A stretch of DNA of 64,000 bases from Macrostomum hystrix (lineage: Eukaryota > Platyhelminthes > Macrostomidae): the NCBI GenBank assembly GCA_950097015.1, contig CATNEN010000038.1, positions 10,197,501 to 10,261,500 on the forward strand. Direction: 5' to 3'. The notes below the pieces were generated by a model. It was given only the letters and a program-made list of their open reading frames with translations. It searched no databases and was not told the origin of the DNA. Shown piece by piece: positions 36,298 through 47,009 of this stretch (the first letter of the stretch is position 1; each line of letters begins with the position of its first letter). Both the position numbers and the translations under genes were made by a program.

Positions 36298-39200
36298 TCA
36301 ATTTCTAGTTGAATTTGAGCAACTGCTTAGCCCATCCAGTAACATCGAGCTCACCGCGGTTTCTCGCTCGCCGTCCTTGTCCGTCAGCGTCGAGGCGCTC
36401 TCGCTCTCGCTCTTCTCTCCGACCGGCTCGTGAATTACCTGGTCGTCGACATCTTCGTCGTCGTCGTCAACAAAGACGCAGTTAGCAGATGTTAGGCAGC
36501 TCTTGGGCAGGCAGCAGCACAATTTGTACGCGAACGGGAATACGTACTTTCGGTGCACAGTGCCCTTGACACCGGCAAGGCTGGCTGCCAATGGAAAGAG
36601 GGTGTTCCGTTGTGGAGTGGATTCAAATCTGAGCGAGAAATCGTTGACTGAAGCTCTGATGTCTACTTGATGTGTTGGGCTTTTTTGCAGTAAACTCACC
36701 AATCAGGCTAACAACAATGCCAACAATTATGGTGGTGATCACACCGATTGCCGGATACCACAGGTAGCTGATGCTGTAGAGGGAGTTTAAGCCCGGTCTA
36801 AAACAGTTGGAAGTTGGGCCTTCATTAGTTTTTTCATCCAATTTTCAAGCTGTTCATTTCTTATAAAATCAATCTGAAAACTATTTTTTGGATCAGAATT
36901 GCCGTCGATCTAGTTTTACATCATCTCAAACTACACTAAACACATCCCTGTCTCTCAAACAAACGTCCTCTTATTCTCTCCCCCTACGCACTATCTTCGC
37001 CCTACATACATCTTTGCCCTACAACCATATCCTGGACCTATAACCCTGTACTCGCCCTATAACCCTGTCCTCGCCCTAGAACCCTATTCGTCGCCCTACA
37101 CACTATATTTGCCCTACAAACTATCTTCGCCCTACACACTATCTTCGCCCTAGAACCCTATTCGTCGCCCTACACACTATCTTCGCCCTACATTCATCTT
37201 TGCCCTACAACCCTATCCACGCCCTACAACCCTATCCTCGCCCTATAACCCTGTTCTCGCCCTATAACCCTGTCCTCGCCCTAGAACGCCATTCTTCGCC
37301 CTACATTCTATCCACGCCCTATAACCCTGTACTCGCCCTAGAACCCTATTCTTCGCCGTAAAACCCTATCCTCGCCGTACAACCCTATCTTCGCGAACAA
37401 CCCTATCCTCGCCTTACAACCCTATCCACGCCCTACAACTCTATCCTCGCCCTACAACCCTATCCTCGCCCTATAACCCTGTTCTCGCCCTAGAACCCTA
37501 TTCTTCGCCGTAAAACCCTATCCTCGCCGTACAACCCTATCTTCGCGAACAACCCTATCCTCGCCGTACAACCCTATTCTCGCCCAAACTTATACTCACG
37601 GCAGAGTGGCGGTGATGGCCGTCGGATCTCGCGTCGGCGGCAGCACGGTGTAATTGCATCTGGACATGTCGGCCGGCACCTCCACCTCCTGCTTGGAGCT
37701 GGAGTAGGCGCCAATGCTAACCCACATGGACAGGAACACACCTACAATGGGACCAACCAGACCGCCAACCCAGTTAACGAAGGGAAACAGGGCACCGAGT
37801 AGGAATAGACCAAGGCTTGGTCCGCCAGTGGCGCCGCTAAATGACAATGAGGCCTGCAGAACTGTGCCGCCCAGACTGGTGGCAATGAAGCCCATGCCGG
37901 TGCCAAGTACGCCAAATACCACCACCAGCAGCTTGGTGATGATGGTTGCCGTGCGCTCGTTGAGTCGCGAGAAATAATTAACCGGCTGCAGGATGTCCTT
38001 CCAGACAATGGCTGAGCAGGCGTTCAGAGAGCTGGAGATGCTGGACAAGGCGCCGGAGAATAGCGCAGCCACGAATAGACCTGGAGAACAAATTCTTCTA
38101 CTTATTCGGGAGTTCAATAATAGTTGTCAGAATTAGCTGAGGTCGAAATATAGGTGAGTTATGGTAGCCTCATTAGTCCATGGACTGAACATATGCGCAC
38201 AGTTCTTTATAACGGCCACGCAAGCCACTAGTTAATTTCACACCCTGTCGCTACTTTTGCCCAACATCATAGAAATAATTATGGCGATACTCTGCACTGA
38301 CTACTAACTCAGTAGAATACCCTTTTTTCTATGATTTTTCTGCTCACAAAGTTTCATCGTCTAACCATCTCGGCTATTGTTGTTGATCATATTGTTCTGA
38401 GAAATGTTAGTTTTCATTGTCACTAGGGTCTTCGACAAGAATCGCTGAATATCTCGCCGATGCTGAACGTCGGACGGCTTTGAAAGCTAGTTCATTGTAA
38501 AGGGCAGAAAAATTTGATCCAAAAGGGCAGAAAACTTTCACGAAAATCGGTCATTCGGTTTTGGGAGCTATTGTGAAGTAGGCAGCGGTACGTCACCTGG
38601 GAAGCACGGCACGGCCATGCGGTCCATCACATAGTAGGGCACAATTTGGTTCTTGCCGACCCAACCGGCGCCGTAAATGTCGCAGCCGATGCTGGCGTAG
38701 TAGCCGAAGATGGCGAGGCCGGCGAAGCAGGAGCCCCAGGTCAGCAGTAGGCTGCCGGGCACGTTCAACAGGACCGACCTGCGAGGGGTAAGGCGGGCAC
38801 ACTCGCCAATGACTCCTCCAGAACTGTCGCGCTACTCGTGACTTTTTATTGGCGACAAGCATTTGGTTACAGTACTCCACTGACTCCTGAGCACACACCA
38901 TTGGACAGTTTCAGCCAGGGTACTCATATAATCTCACTACTGCGCCTTCGGTGTCGGCATGAAAGCTGGCGTCAAAGCACTATAAAACCTTCTCTCTCTT
39001 TCCCCTTCCAGTCGGTTACCACTTGGCCTTGCTCAGAGACGGTAGCGAGCTAAAACGCTGTACGGACGCCTGGTTGATGCCCATTGTGTACACCCAGCCG
39101 ATAGCGGAGCCAATGATTAGGCCCCACATTGTGTGTCGCTCTGTGGGATCAGGCGAGCCCTCCCACCAGACGATCCGATCGAACTTTTCAGCGTAATAGT

Positions 39201-42200
39201 ACATGCTGCCGAAACCGCCTGCGTCAATAGCGGCCTGCAGTGCAGGGTATCGACAGCGGGGGTCTTAATTGTCTTAAAGTCATGGGGTCGTTGGATAGAA
39301 AAAGTCGTGGGGAATTTGCACTCCTCAACTCAAAGCCATCACGAACTTATACTTGACAACTTAAGGGCGTTTGGAATTTACAATAATCAACCCCAGGTCT
39401 TTAAGAAATGTTCATCAACCCAAGGTCGCTGGGAAGCTACACTGATCAACCCAAGGTCGTTGGGAACTTAGACTCAACAACTCAATGTCTTTGGGAATTT
39501 AGACTAAAAAATTCACGGTTTTTGGGAATTTAGACTAAAAAATTCACGATTTTTGGGAATTTAGACTAAACAGCTCAAGGTTTTTGGGAATTTAGACTCA
39601 ACAACTCAAGGTCTTTGGGAATTTAGACTCAACAATTCACGGTTTTTGGGAATTTAGACTCAACAATTCACGGTCTTTGGGAATTTAGACTCAACAATTC
39701 ACGGTCTTTGGGAATTTAGACTAAACAGCTCAAGGTTTTTGGGAATTTAGACTCAACAACACAATGCCGTTGAGAATTTAGACTCAACAATTCACGGTTT
39801 TTGGGAATTTAGACTCAACAGCTCAAGGTCTTTGGGAATTTAGACTCAAAAACTCAATGCCGTTGAGAATTTAGACTCAACAACACAATGCCGTTGGGAA
39901 TTTAGACTCAACAACTCAATGCCGTTGAGAATTTAGACTCAACAACACAATGCCGTTGAGAATTTAGACTCAACAACACAATGCCGTTGAGAATTTAGAC
40001 TCAACAACTCAAGGTATTTCGAGGCTAAATCAATTCTAGAATCTCTGAATGTCACCGGAGATTTGCCTCGAAAACACAATCTCTGCTACCAAAAGTCCGT
40101 GGAAACAATGTACGGTCTCAATTTTAAAGTGAGTATTGACTGACGTTTGCAAACATAAACTAGTCAATAAAAATATGCGGAAAAATAGCTCTTATGATCT
40201 GCGTTTCTGCGAACCGGAAATGATGACTAAAAAAAGACTAAAAAATATTTTCCCTTTATAATCACTGCACTCAATAGAGAACAAATTTAACTCTAATTTT
40301 AGAGTTAACACACAAGTTGCCAAGTTGCATTGTAAAAACACATAGAAAATTAATAAAAATTACCCGAATGAAGATGCCAAACACACCAGCGATCATGACT
40401 GCTGCTTGGAACACGTCTGTCCACACCACCGCTTTGAGGCCGCCCTGAAAAAATAATCTAATCAAAATTTAAAACTTAGAATTTAGGGCCTAGCACTTGT
40501 CATTGCACAAGTCTCTATAAGCTTGTCATTTTTACTTCTTATTTTATGATAGGAGTTCAAATATTTTTTTCATCTAGATTTGGAAGCCTTGCATGTGTCT
40601 GCGAGTATACGATCGTAGTAACGAGATTTTTTGAGCCCGCAATTTAAAGTTTGAAAACACTCTCACCAGCATAGTATAAAATGTGCCAATGACGCCGCTC
40701 ATAATGATGGCATACTCTTTCTTGAACACTTTGCGTGTCACTGAAGCGGAAATGAATGCACTCGAATTACTTTGAAATTCTTTAGGGGATTATTTGACGA
40801 TAAACTTGTTTTTACTTTTCCATTCTCTCTGCGTTGTTTAAGTTCGTGCGCCCTCGCTCTGTACTTACTCCTCTCTCCCCCTGTTTGTCCAATTCTTAGC
40901 TAAATTTCGCTTCTTTCTTCTCTCCGTCGTCTCTGATTGGCTAGCTGCTAGTCTCTCTCCCCCCTCCTTCCCCCTATGATCTCTTACCCTCTGGGCCTGT
41001 CTTCGCTCCTTTGCGTAACGTAGGCTGTGTATGTTTAACTATTAGATGACTATTATTTCATTTTGAATTGATTGATTAATTAATTGGATACACCTGCCCC
41101 AACTGGGCCAGATGTGCAGCAGAGAGCACTGCCGCAGCTATTGCGCGACGCAACTGAAGGTTGCGTACAGCTAGCTGTTCAGTCCATGGACTGGGGGGAC
41201 GCCAGACCCACTTTCAAATATCTCAGCCAAAGCTGGGACCCATTCAACAGCTGGGTGAACTGAAGCAGTACAGAGTTAATTGTCTAGCTAAAAGACACAA
41301 TTTGTTTCAGCGGAGTCGGGAATCGAACCCCCGACTTCAAGTCGTGAGTCCAACGCTCTAACCACTAGTGTCGGAACTGCCTTTCCTCCAGAATATGCGT
41401 TTTTTCTCTTCCTCTCTTTTGCACTGCCCGTCGGTTTTTTTTATATTTCATAATTTCTCTAATCAACTATACTTCGAGTTGATTGTAGTTGTGCACATGA
41501 CACACTCGCTCGATAGAGGTCCCAATTTCGTTCTACTAAAGTAAGCCCTAAACAACTCCTTATTTCAGCAGTGAGATTATCAGCCATCTACTCTATAATC
41601 AAATTTTAAACCCGACAGAAAATAATTTTTCAAACCCTGCTCCATGGCTGTTGCTGGGGCGAACATGGCAATGCCCATGTAGACTATCTAAAAGTAAAAA
41701 AATGTTTCGGACGAAGCAGAGAGATAAGAACAGTCGTAGAGCTCAAATGGATACAAATTGACACTTACGCCTTTCAGAATGTACAAAAGATTGCCAACAA
41801 TGCGAACTGACCGAGAGCCAAAGCGTTCCTCCAAGTACTATCGGTATTGAGACGTAATTTGACTTTGAGTTTCTTTTTATAGTTGATTATTCATAAAGCA
41901 AGTGCGATTATAAGGCAAACTATAGAAAATTAGTTTGTAATGAAAAAATGTAAGTGCGTTTAGAATAAAAAATATTACTTACGTATGATTAGTTGAAAAG
42001 AGATGTGGTCACTAAAAATAGCTACTATATGTCATTCGCGGGGGATGTACTTGTTGCTAAAAATAGTTACTATTTGTCATTCGCGGGGGATGTACTTGTT
42101 GCTAAAAATAGTTACTATTTGTCATTCGCGGGGGATGTACTTGTTGCTAAAAATAGTTACTATTTGTCATTCGCTGGGGATGTACTTGTTGCTAAAAATA

Positions 42201-43317
42201 GTCACTATTTGTCATTCGCTGGGGATGTACTTGTTGCTAAAAATAGTTACTATTTGTCATTCGCTGGGGATGTACTTGTTGCTAAAAATAGTAATTAATT
42301 GTCATTCGCTGGGGATGTACTTGTTACTAAAAATAGTTACTATTTGTCATTCGCTGGGGATGTACTTGTTGCTAAAAATAGTAATTATTTGTCATTCGCT
42401 GGGGATGTACTTGTTGCTAAAAATAGTTACTATTTGTCATTCGCTGGGGATGTACTTGTTGCTAAAAATAGTTACTATTTGTCATTCGCTGGGGATGTAC
42501 TTGTTGCTAAAAATAGTTACTATTTGTCATTCGCTGGGGATGTACTTGTTACTAAAAATAGTTACTATTTGTCATTCGCGGGGGATGTACTTGTTGCTAA
42601 AAAAAGTTACTATTTGTCATTCGCTGGGGATGTACTTGTTGCTAAAAATAGTCACTATTTGTCATTCGCTGGGGATGTACTTGTTGCTAAAAATAGTTAC
42701 TATTTGTCATTCGCTGGGGATGTACTTGTTGCTAAAAATAGTTACTATTTGTCATTCGCTGGGGATGTACTTGTTGCTAAAAATAGTCACTATTTGTCAT
42801 TCGCTGGGGATGTACTTGTTGCTAAAAATAATTACTGAAAACATAATCTACTAATACCATAGAAGCTCTAAAAAGTATGTAAAAGTACACGAAATGACAT
42901 TCAAACCTCGAACGAGCTGGTCATCTTAAGCGGAAAGAACAAAGGCACAAATGTGTAAGCCGAGATGATGCAAGCCAGCATCATGCCGAACACATAATAG
43001 AAATAGATGATGCCGTTCAGATAGATCTCAGCTGGCGAGCCCAGGATGAGAATGGCCGACGTGAAAGAAACCAAAATTGAGATTGACACCGGCACCATCT
43101 GCATGCTCCGATCGCCCATCAGGTATTCGTTCGTAGTCTTCTGCCGGCCTCCGGTCAATGAGAAATAAATACCTATGGCGGCGCTGCCAATTAGAAAGAT
43201 GGCAAACACCAGGTAGTCGGCCCACATGAACTGCGTGTTGTTGTAGTACACTTGACCATCGGCCTGCGACGAAGCGGCTGACGCAGCCAAAGCCGCCCTG
43301 CTGACTAGCTGCTCCAT
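36298..43317 (-). CDS. SLC5-family sodium-coupled monocarboxylate/vitamin transporter (SMCT/SMVT type), complete, 10 exons
   Basis: Exons on the minus strand: 43317-42907, 41837-41769, 41687-41636, 40740-40667, 40444-40364, 39234-39020, 38778-38597, 38080-37600, 36797-36700 and 36647-36298. Phases match and the 2013 nt encode 670 aa, near the usual 610-640 for SLC5A6/A8/A12. Collinear landmarks are ADYLVFAIFLIGSAAIGIYF (TM1), NEYLMGDRSMQMVPVSIS, YLEERFGSRSVRIVG, GGLKAVVWTDVFQ, MGINQASVQRF, GLFVAALFSGALSSISSSLN, GGPSLGLFLLGALFPFVNW, and a last TM GVITTIIVGIVVSLIG before a charged acidic tail. Such proteins use the Na+ gradient to import short monocarboxylates or vitamins across the plasma membrane; the exact substrate cannot be told. 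The donor after exon 1 (GAG|GTTTGA) and after exon 3 (G|GTTTGA) are weak. The junction into the last exon is the least certain. Confidence 0.92.
37010..37590 (-). repeat. 19-bp minisatellite in SLC5 intron 8, about 30 copies
   Basis: On the plus strand the unit is close to AACCCTATCCTCGCCCTAC. On the transcribed strand it is G-rich, with GTAGGGCGAGGATAGGGTT in each unit. It fills most of the 802-nt intron 37599-36798. Confidence 0.95.
38330..38588 (+). mobile_element. Dispersed repeat family 3, copy in SLC5 intron 7
   Basis: Shares TTTCTGCTCACAAA, CGACAAGAATCGCTGAATAT, ACGAAAATCGGTCATTCGGT and GGGAGCTATTGTGAAGTAGG with 20880-21362. It ends within about 10 bp of the exon 7 donor at 38596. Confidence 0.75.
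39400..40015 (-). repeat. 31-bp minisatellite in SLC5 intron 5, about 20 copies
   Basis: On the plus strand the unit is close to GGGAATTTAGACTCAACAA plus a variable 'ttcacggtcttt' or 'cacaatgccgtt' segment. Left-hand and right-hand units differ consistently in that segment. It occupies over half of the 1129-nt intron 40363-39235. Confidence 0.95.
41089..41390 (-). mobile_element. tRNA-derived SINE, family 1, near full-length, in SLC5 intron 3
   Basis: Read on the minus strand: CACTAGTGGTTAGAGCGTTG (tRNA-like A-box region), GTCGGGGGTTCGATTCCCGA (B box), then a body with TTGTGTCTTTTAGC, GCTTCAGTTCACCCAGCTG and CCAGTCCATGGACTGAACAG, ending near GGGGCAGGTGTATCC. It is about 300 bp long and has no terminal CCA or cloverleaf acceptor match, so it is a SINE and not a tRNA gene. 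Confidence 0.85.
41998..42835 (-). repeat. 45-bp minisatellite in SLC5 intron 1, about 18.6 copies
   Basis: The unit on the plus strand contains TTGTCATTCGCTGGGGATGT followed by ACTTGTTGCTAAAAATAGTT and 'actat'. Copies are over 95% alike. It lies in the 1069-nt intron 42906-41838. The 45-bp length gives open plus-strand frames that are not genes. Confidence 0.96.
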
Positions 43318-43850
43318 GCGGACTTAAAGAGGCATTTTAAAAAGGATTTAAATTTAAAGACTGGATGTTGAATTCGAAGAATGGGGGTGCAATACACACA
43401 AACCAAAATAGTTGCTCAGGGAAATAAATGATCAAACAAACACACAAAGCACCATTGCCCTAACCGAACCTTAATCCTCTTACCTTAAGCAATCGGTTTT
43501 CCGCAAATTGTTAATACAACTTTCTTTCAACTCTTTCACTTGAGAATTGAGTTTAACATACCTGGTATATAAAAATTGTTTCATAAACGGTGAGCACTTT
43601 AAATAGCAGTGCTATATTGAAAAAAATCCGAGCCATTGTGAGATAAGAATAAAAATTCTTGAAATTGATAAAGCCCCCATAGGGTTGACAAAGTTGTGTT
43701 TTTTGTTGCCGTCCATTTCGGCAAAAAGTGCCAAATACCTGCGTCAAAGTTTCTTTTAGTCTTGGTAAATAGCGCTTACCTGCTCAGCAAGATATATTTA
43801 ATGATTTATTGTACTCACTTAACACTGTAGATCATTTACAAGACACACCT
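43318..43850. other. 5' flank of the SLC5 gene
   Basis: Presumed promoter and 5' UTR of the SLC5 gene. A 64-codon minus-strand frame at 43553-43747 is hydrophobic near its end but shows no family resemblance. Confidence 0.4.
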
Positions 43851-45532
43851 GACAGTCCACACTAGTCACATGACACACCTGACAGCCCACACTAGTCACA
43901 TGACACACCTGCCAGCCCACACTAGTCACATGACACACCTGACAGTCCACACTAGTCACATGACACACCTGACAGCCCACACTAGTCACATGACACACCT
44001 GACAGCCCACACTAGTCACATGACACACCTGACAGCCCACACTAGTCACATGACACACCTGCCAGCCCACACTAGTCACATGACACACCTGACAGTCCAC
44101 ACTAGTCACATGACACACCTGACAGCCCACACTAGTCACATGACACACCTGACAGCCCACACTAGTCACATTACACACCTGACAGTCCACACTAGTCACA
44201 TGACACACCTGACAGCCCACACTAGTCACATGACACACCTGACAGCACACACTAGTCACATGACACACCTGACAGCACACACTAGTCACATTACACACCT
44301 GACAGCACACACTAGTCACATGACACACCTGACAGCACACACTAGTCACATTACACACCTGACAGCACACACTAGTCACATGACACACCTGCCAGCCCAC
44401 ACTAGTCAGATTACACAACTGCCAGCCCACACTAGTCACATGACACACCTGCCAGCCCACACTAGTCACATGACACACCTGCCAGCCCACACTAGTCACA
44501 TGACACACCTGCCAGCCCACACTAGTCACATGACACACCTGCCAGCCCACACTAGTCACATTACACACCTGCCAGCCCACACTAGTCACATTACACAACG
44601 GCCAGCCCACACTAGTCACATTACACAACTGCCAGCCCACACTAGTCACATTACACACCTGCCAGCCCATACTAGTCACATTACACACCTGCCAGCCCAC
44701 ACTAGTCACATTACACACCTGCCAGCCCACACTAGTCACATTACACACCTACCAGCCCACACTAGTCACATTACACACCTGCCAGCCCACACTAGTCACA
44801 TTACACACCTGCCAGCCCACACTAGTCACATGACACACCTGCCAGCACACACTAGTCACATTACACAACTGCCAGCCCACACTAGTCACATTACACACCT
44901 GCCAGCCCACACTAGTCACATTACACACCTGCCAGCCCACACTAGTCACATTACACACCTGCCAGCCCACACTAGTCACATGACACACCTGCCAGCCCAC
45001 ACTAGTCACATGACACACCTGCCAGCCCACACTAGTCACATGACACACCTTCCAGCCCACACTAGTCACATGACACACCTGCCAGCACACACTAGTCACA
45101 TTACACACCTGCCAGCCCACACTAGTCACATGACACACCTGACAGCCCACACTAGTCACATGACACACCTGCCAGCCCACACTAGTCACATGACACACCT
45201 GCCAGCCCACACTAGTCACATGACACACCTGCCAGCCCACACTAGTCACATGACACACCTGCCAGCACACACTAGTCACATTACACACCTGCCAGCCCAC
45301 ACTAGTCACATGACACACCTGCCAGCACACACTAGTCACATGACACACCTGCCAGCCCACACTATTCACATTACACAACTGCCAACCCACACTAGTCACA
45401 TTACACAACTGCCAGCCCACACTATTCACATTACACAACTGACAGCCCACACTAGTCACATGACACACCTGCCAGCCCACACTAGTCACATTACACACCT
45501 GCCAGCCCACACTAGTCCCATGACACACCAGT
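43851..45532. repeat. 30-bp minisatellite, about 56 copies
   Basis: The unit is CACTAGTCACATGACACACC plus TGACAGCCCA. Main variant sites are tga/tta, gac/gcc and gccc/gcac. The array is strictly in register for 1.68 kb and both strands stay open as a result; neither frame is a gene. Confidence 0.97.
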
Positions 45533-46125
45533 TTTTAAGAAGAAATTTTCTTGAGTCGTGAACTTTTTTTATTTTGCTGCTGCGCGTTAAAATCTGCGGC
45601 GGTTTTTCATGATAGTCGGAATAATGGAGAACATCAGGGAGGATCTTTAGAGCATTTTCGTTGTTAAGTGGTAATAGTACTATTTAAACAACATCAAACA
45701 ATTACTGCAGACAAAACGTAAACGTAATGACAGAAAGTATGAATTCATGGACACATACAATCTCTATGTTGTTTTGTCCCGTTAAACAATAGTACTTAAG
45801 CAATGAAAGTATTGCATGACTAAAAAATCATGAATAAAAACGAAATTTATGAACATATGGCATTAATTCTACTGGATTAATAAATGTATTAAATATTGTT
45901 AACAGACAGAATTTTTGATATGCAGAGAAAGACACACTGTGAAAAATTCAGTAAAAAACTACCCAGAAAAATAATTGAAACATTTTATCTTTCTCCAGTC
46001 ACACTCTTCAAAGTAAAAAATGAAAACAAATGTTTTTTATCATTTATGATGCACAACAAACACTACATTTCTAACAGATATTAGAAATCGGGTCAAAAAG
46101 ACTGGACTGGTCCCGAGAATTTCCT
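45533..46125. other. AT-rich spacer between two arrays
   Basis: No supported gene. Confidence 0.5.
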
Positions 46126-46868
46126 TATGGAGTATCTGGAGTGTTGCGATATCTTGATAAGGATCTGCGGTGTTGTGATGTCTTGATAAGGATCTGGAGT
46201 GTTGTGATGTCTTGATAAGGATCTGGAGTGTTGTGATGTCTTGATAAGGATCTGGAGTGTTGTGATGTCTTGATAAGGATCTGGAGTGTTGTGATGTCTT
46301 GATAAGGATCTGGAGTGTTGTGATGTCTTGATAAGGATCTGGAGTGTTGTGATGTCTTGATAAGGATCTGGAGTGTTGTGATGTCTTGATAAGGATCTGG
46401 AGTGTTGTGATGTCTTGATAAGGATCTGGAGTGTTGTGATGTCTTGATAAGGATCTGGAGTGTTGTGATGTCTTGATAAGGATCTGGAGTGTTGCGATAT
46501 CTTGATAAGGATCTGGAGTGTTGCGATATCTTGATAATGACCTGCGGTGTTGTGATGTCTTGATAAGGATCTGGAGTGTTGTGATGTCTTGATAATGACC
46601 TGCGGTGTTGTGATGTCTTGATAAGGATCTGGAGTGTTGTGATATCTTGATAAGGATCTGGAGTGTTGTGATGTCTTGATAAGGATCTGGAGTGTTGCGA
46701 TATCTTGATAAGGATCTGCGGTGTTGTGACATCTTGATAAGGACCTGGAGTGCTGTGATAATCTTGATAAGGACCTGGAGTGCTGTGATAATCTTGATAA
46801 GGACCTGGAGCGTTGTGACATCTTGATAAGGACCTGGAGTGTTGTGACACCGTCATAAGGATCTGGCG
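46126..46868. repeat. 29-bp minisatellite 3' of YKT6, about 25 copies
   Basis: The unit is GTGTTGTGATGTCTTGATAA plus GGATCTGGA. Central units are identical; the right end shifts to 'gacctggagtgctgtgataat' variants. It lies about 140 bp 3' of the YKT6 stop. Confidence 0.96.
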
Positions 46869-47009
46869 TATGTAGTGAACCAGAAGAACCACGCGAGGAT
46901 TGTACGTCAGCTGGCTCTCGATTTATACAAGACAACATCAGTACGAAGAGCAGAACCGCTGCTGCATCAGCTTAGCCCACAGTCCGAGGTTCGGCTGGTC
47001 TGTGTCAAG

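Noticed and set aside
37010-37590. Interstitial telomere repeat (AACCCTA-like)
   Set aside because: The unit is a 19-mer with CCTCGCCCT between AACCCTA pieces; there is no run of consecutive telomeric hexamers.
41320-41390. tRNA gene on the minus strand
   Set aside because: A- and B-box-like sequences are present, but there is no matched acceptor stem, the same segment heads a 300-bp repeated element, and other copies exist at 19060 and 57815: a SINE.
41998-42854. SFAGDVLVAKNSYY-type frames
   Set aside because: 45-bp minisatellite in an SLC5 intron, on the antisense strand of that gene.
43819-45561. 563-codon THL.AHTSHM frame and antisense CNVTSVGWQV frames
   Set aside because: Ten-residue period of the 30-bp minisatellite, open on both strands; no start context, splice or domain.
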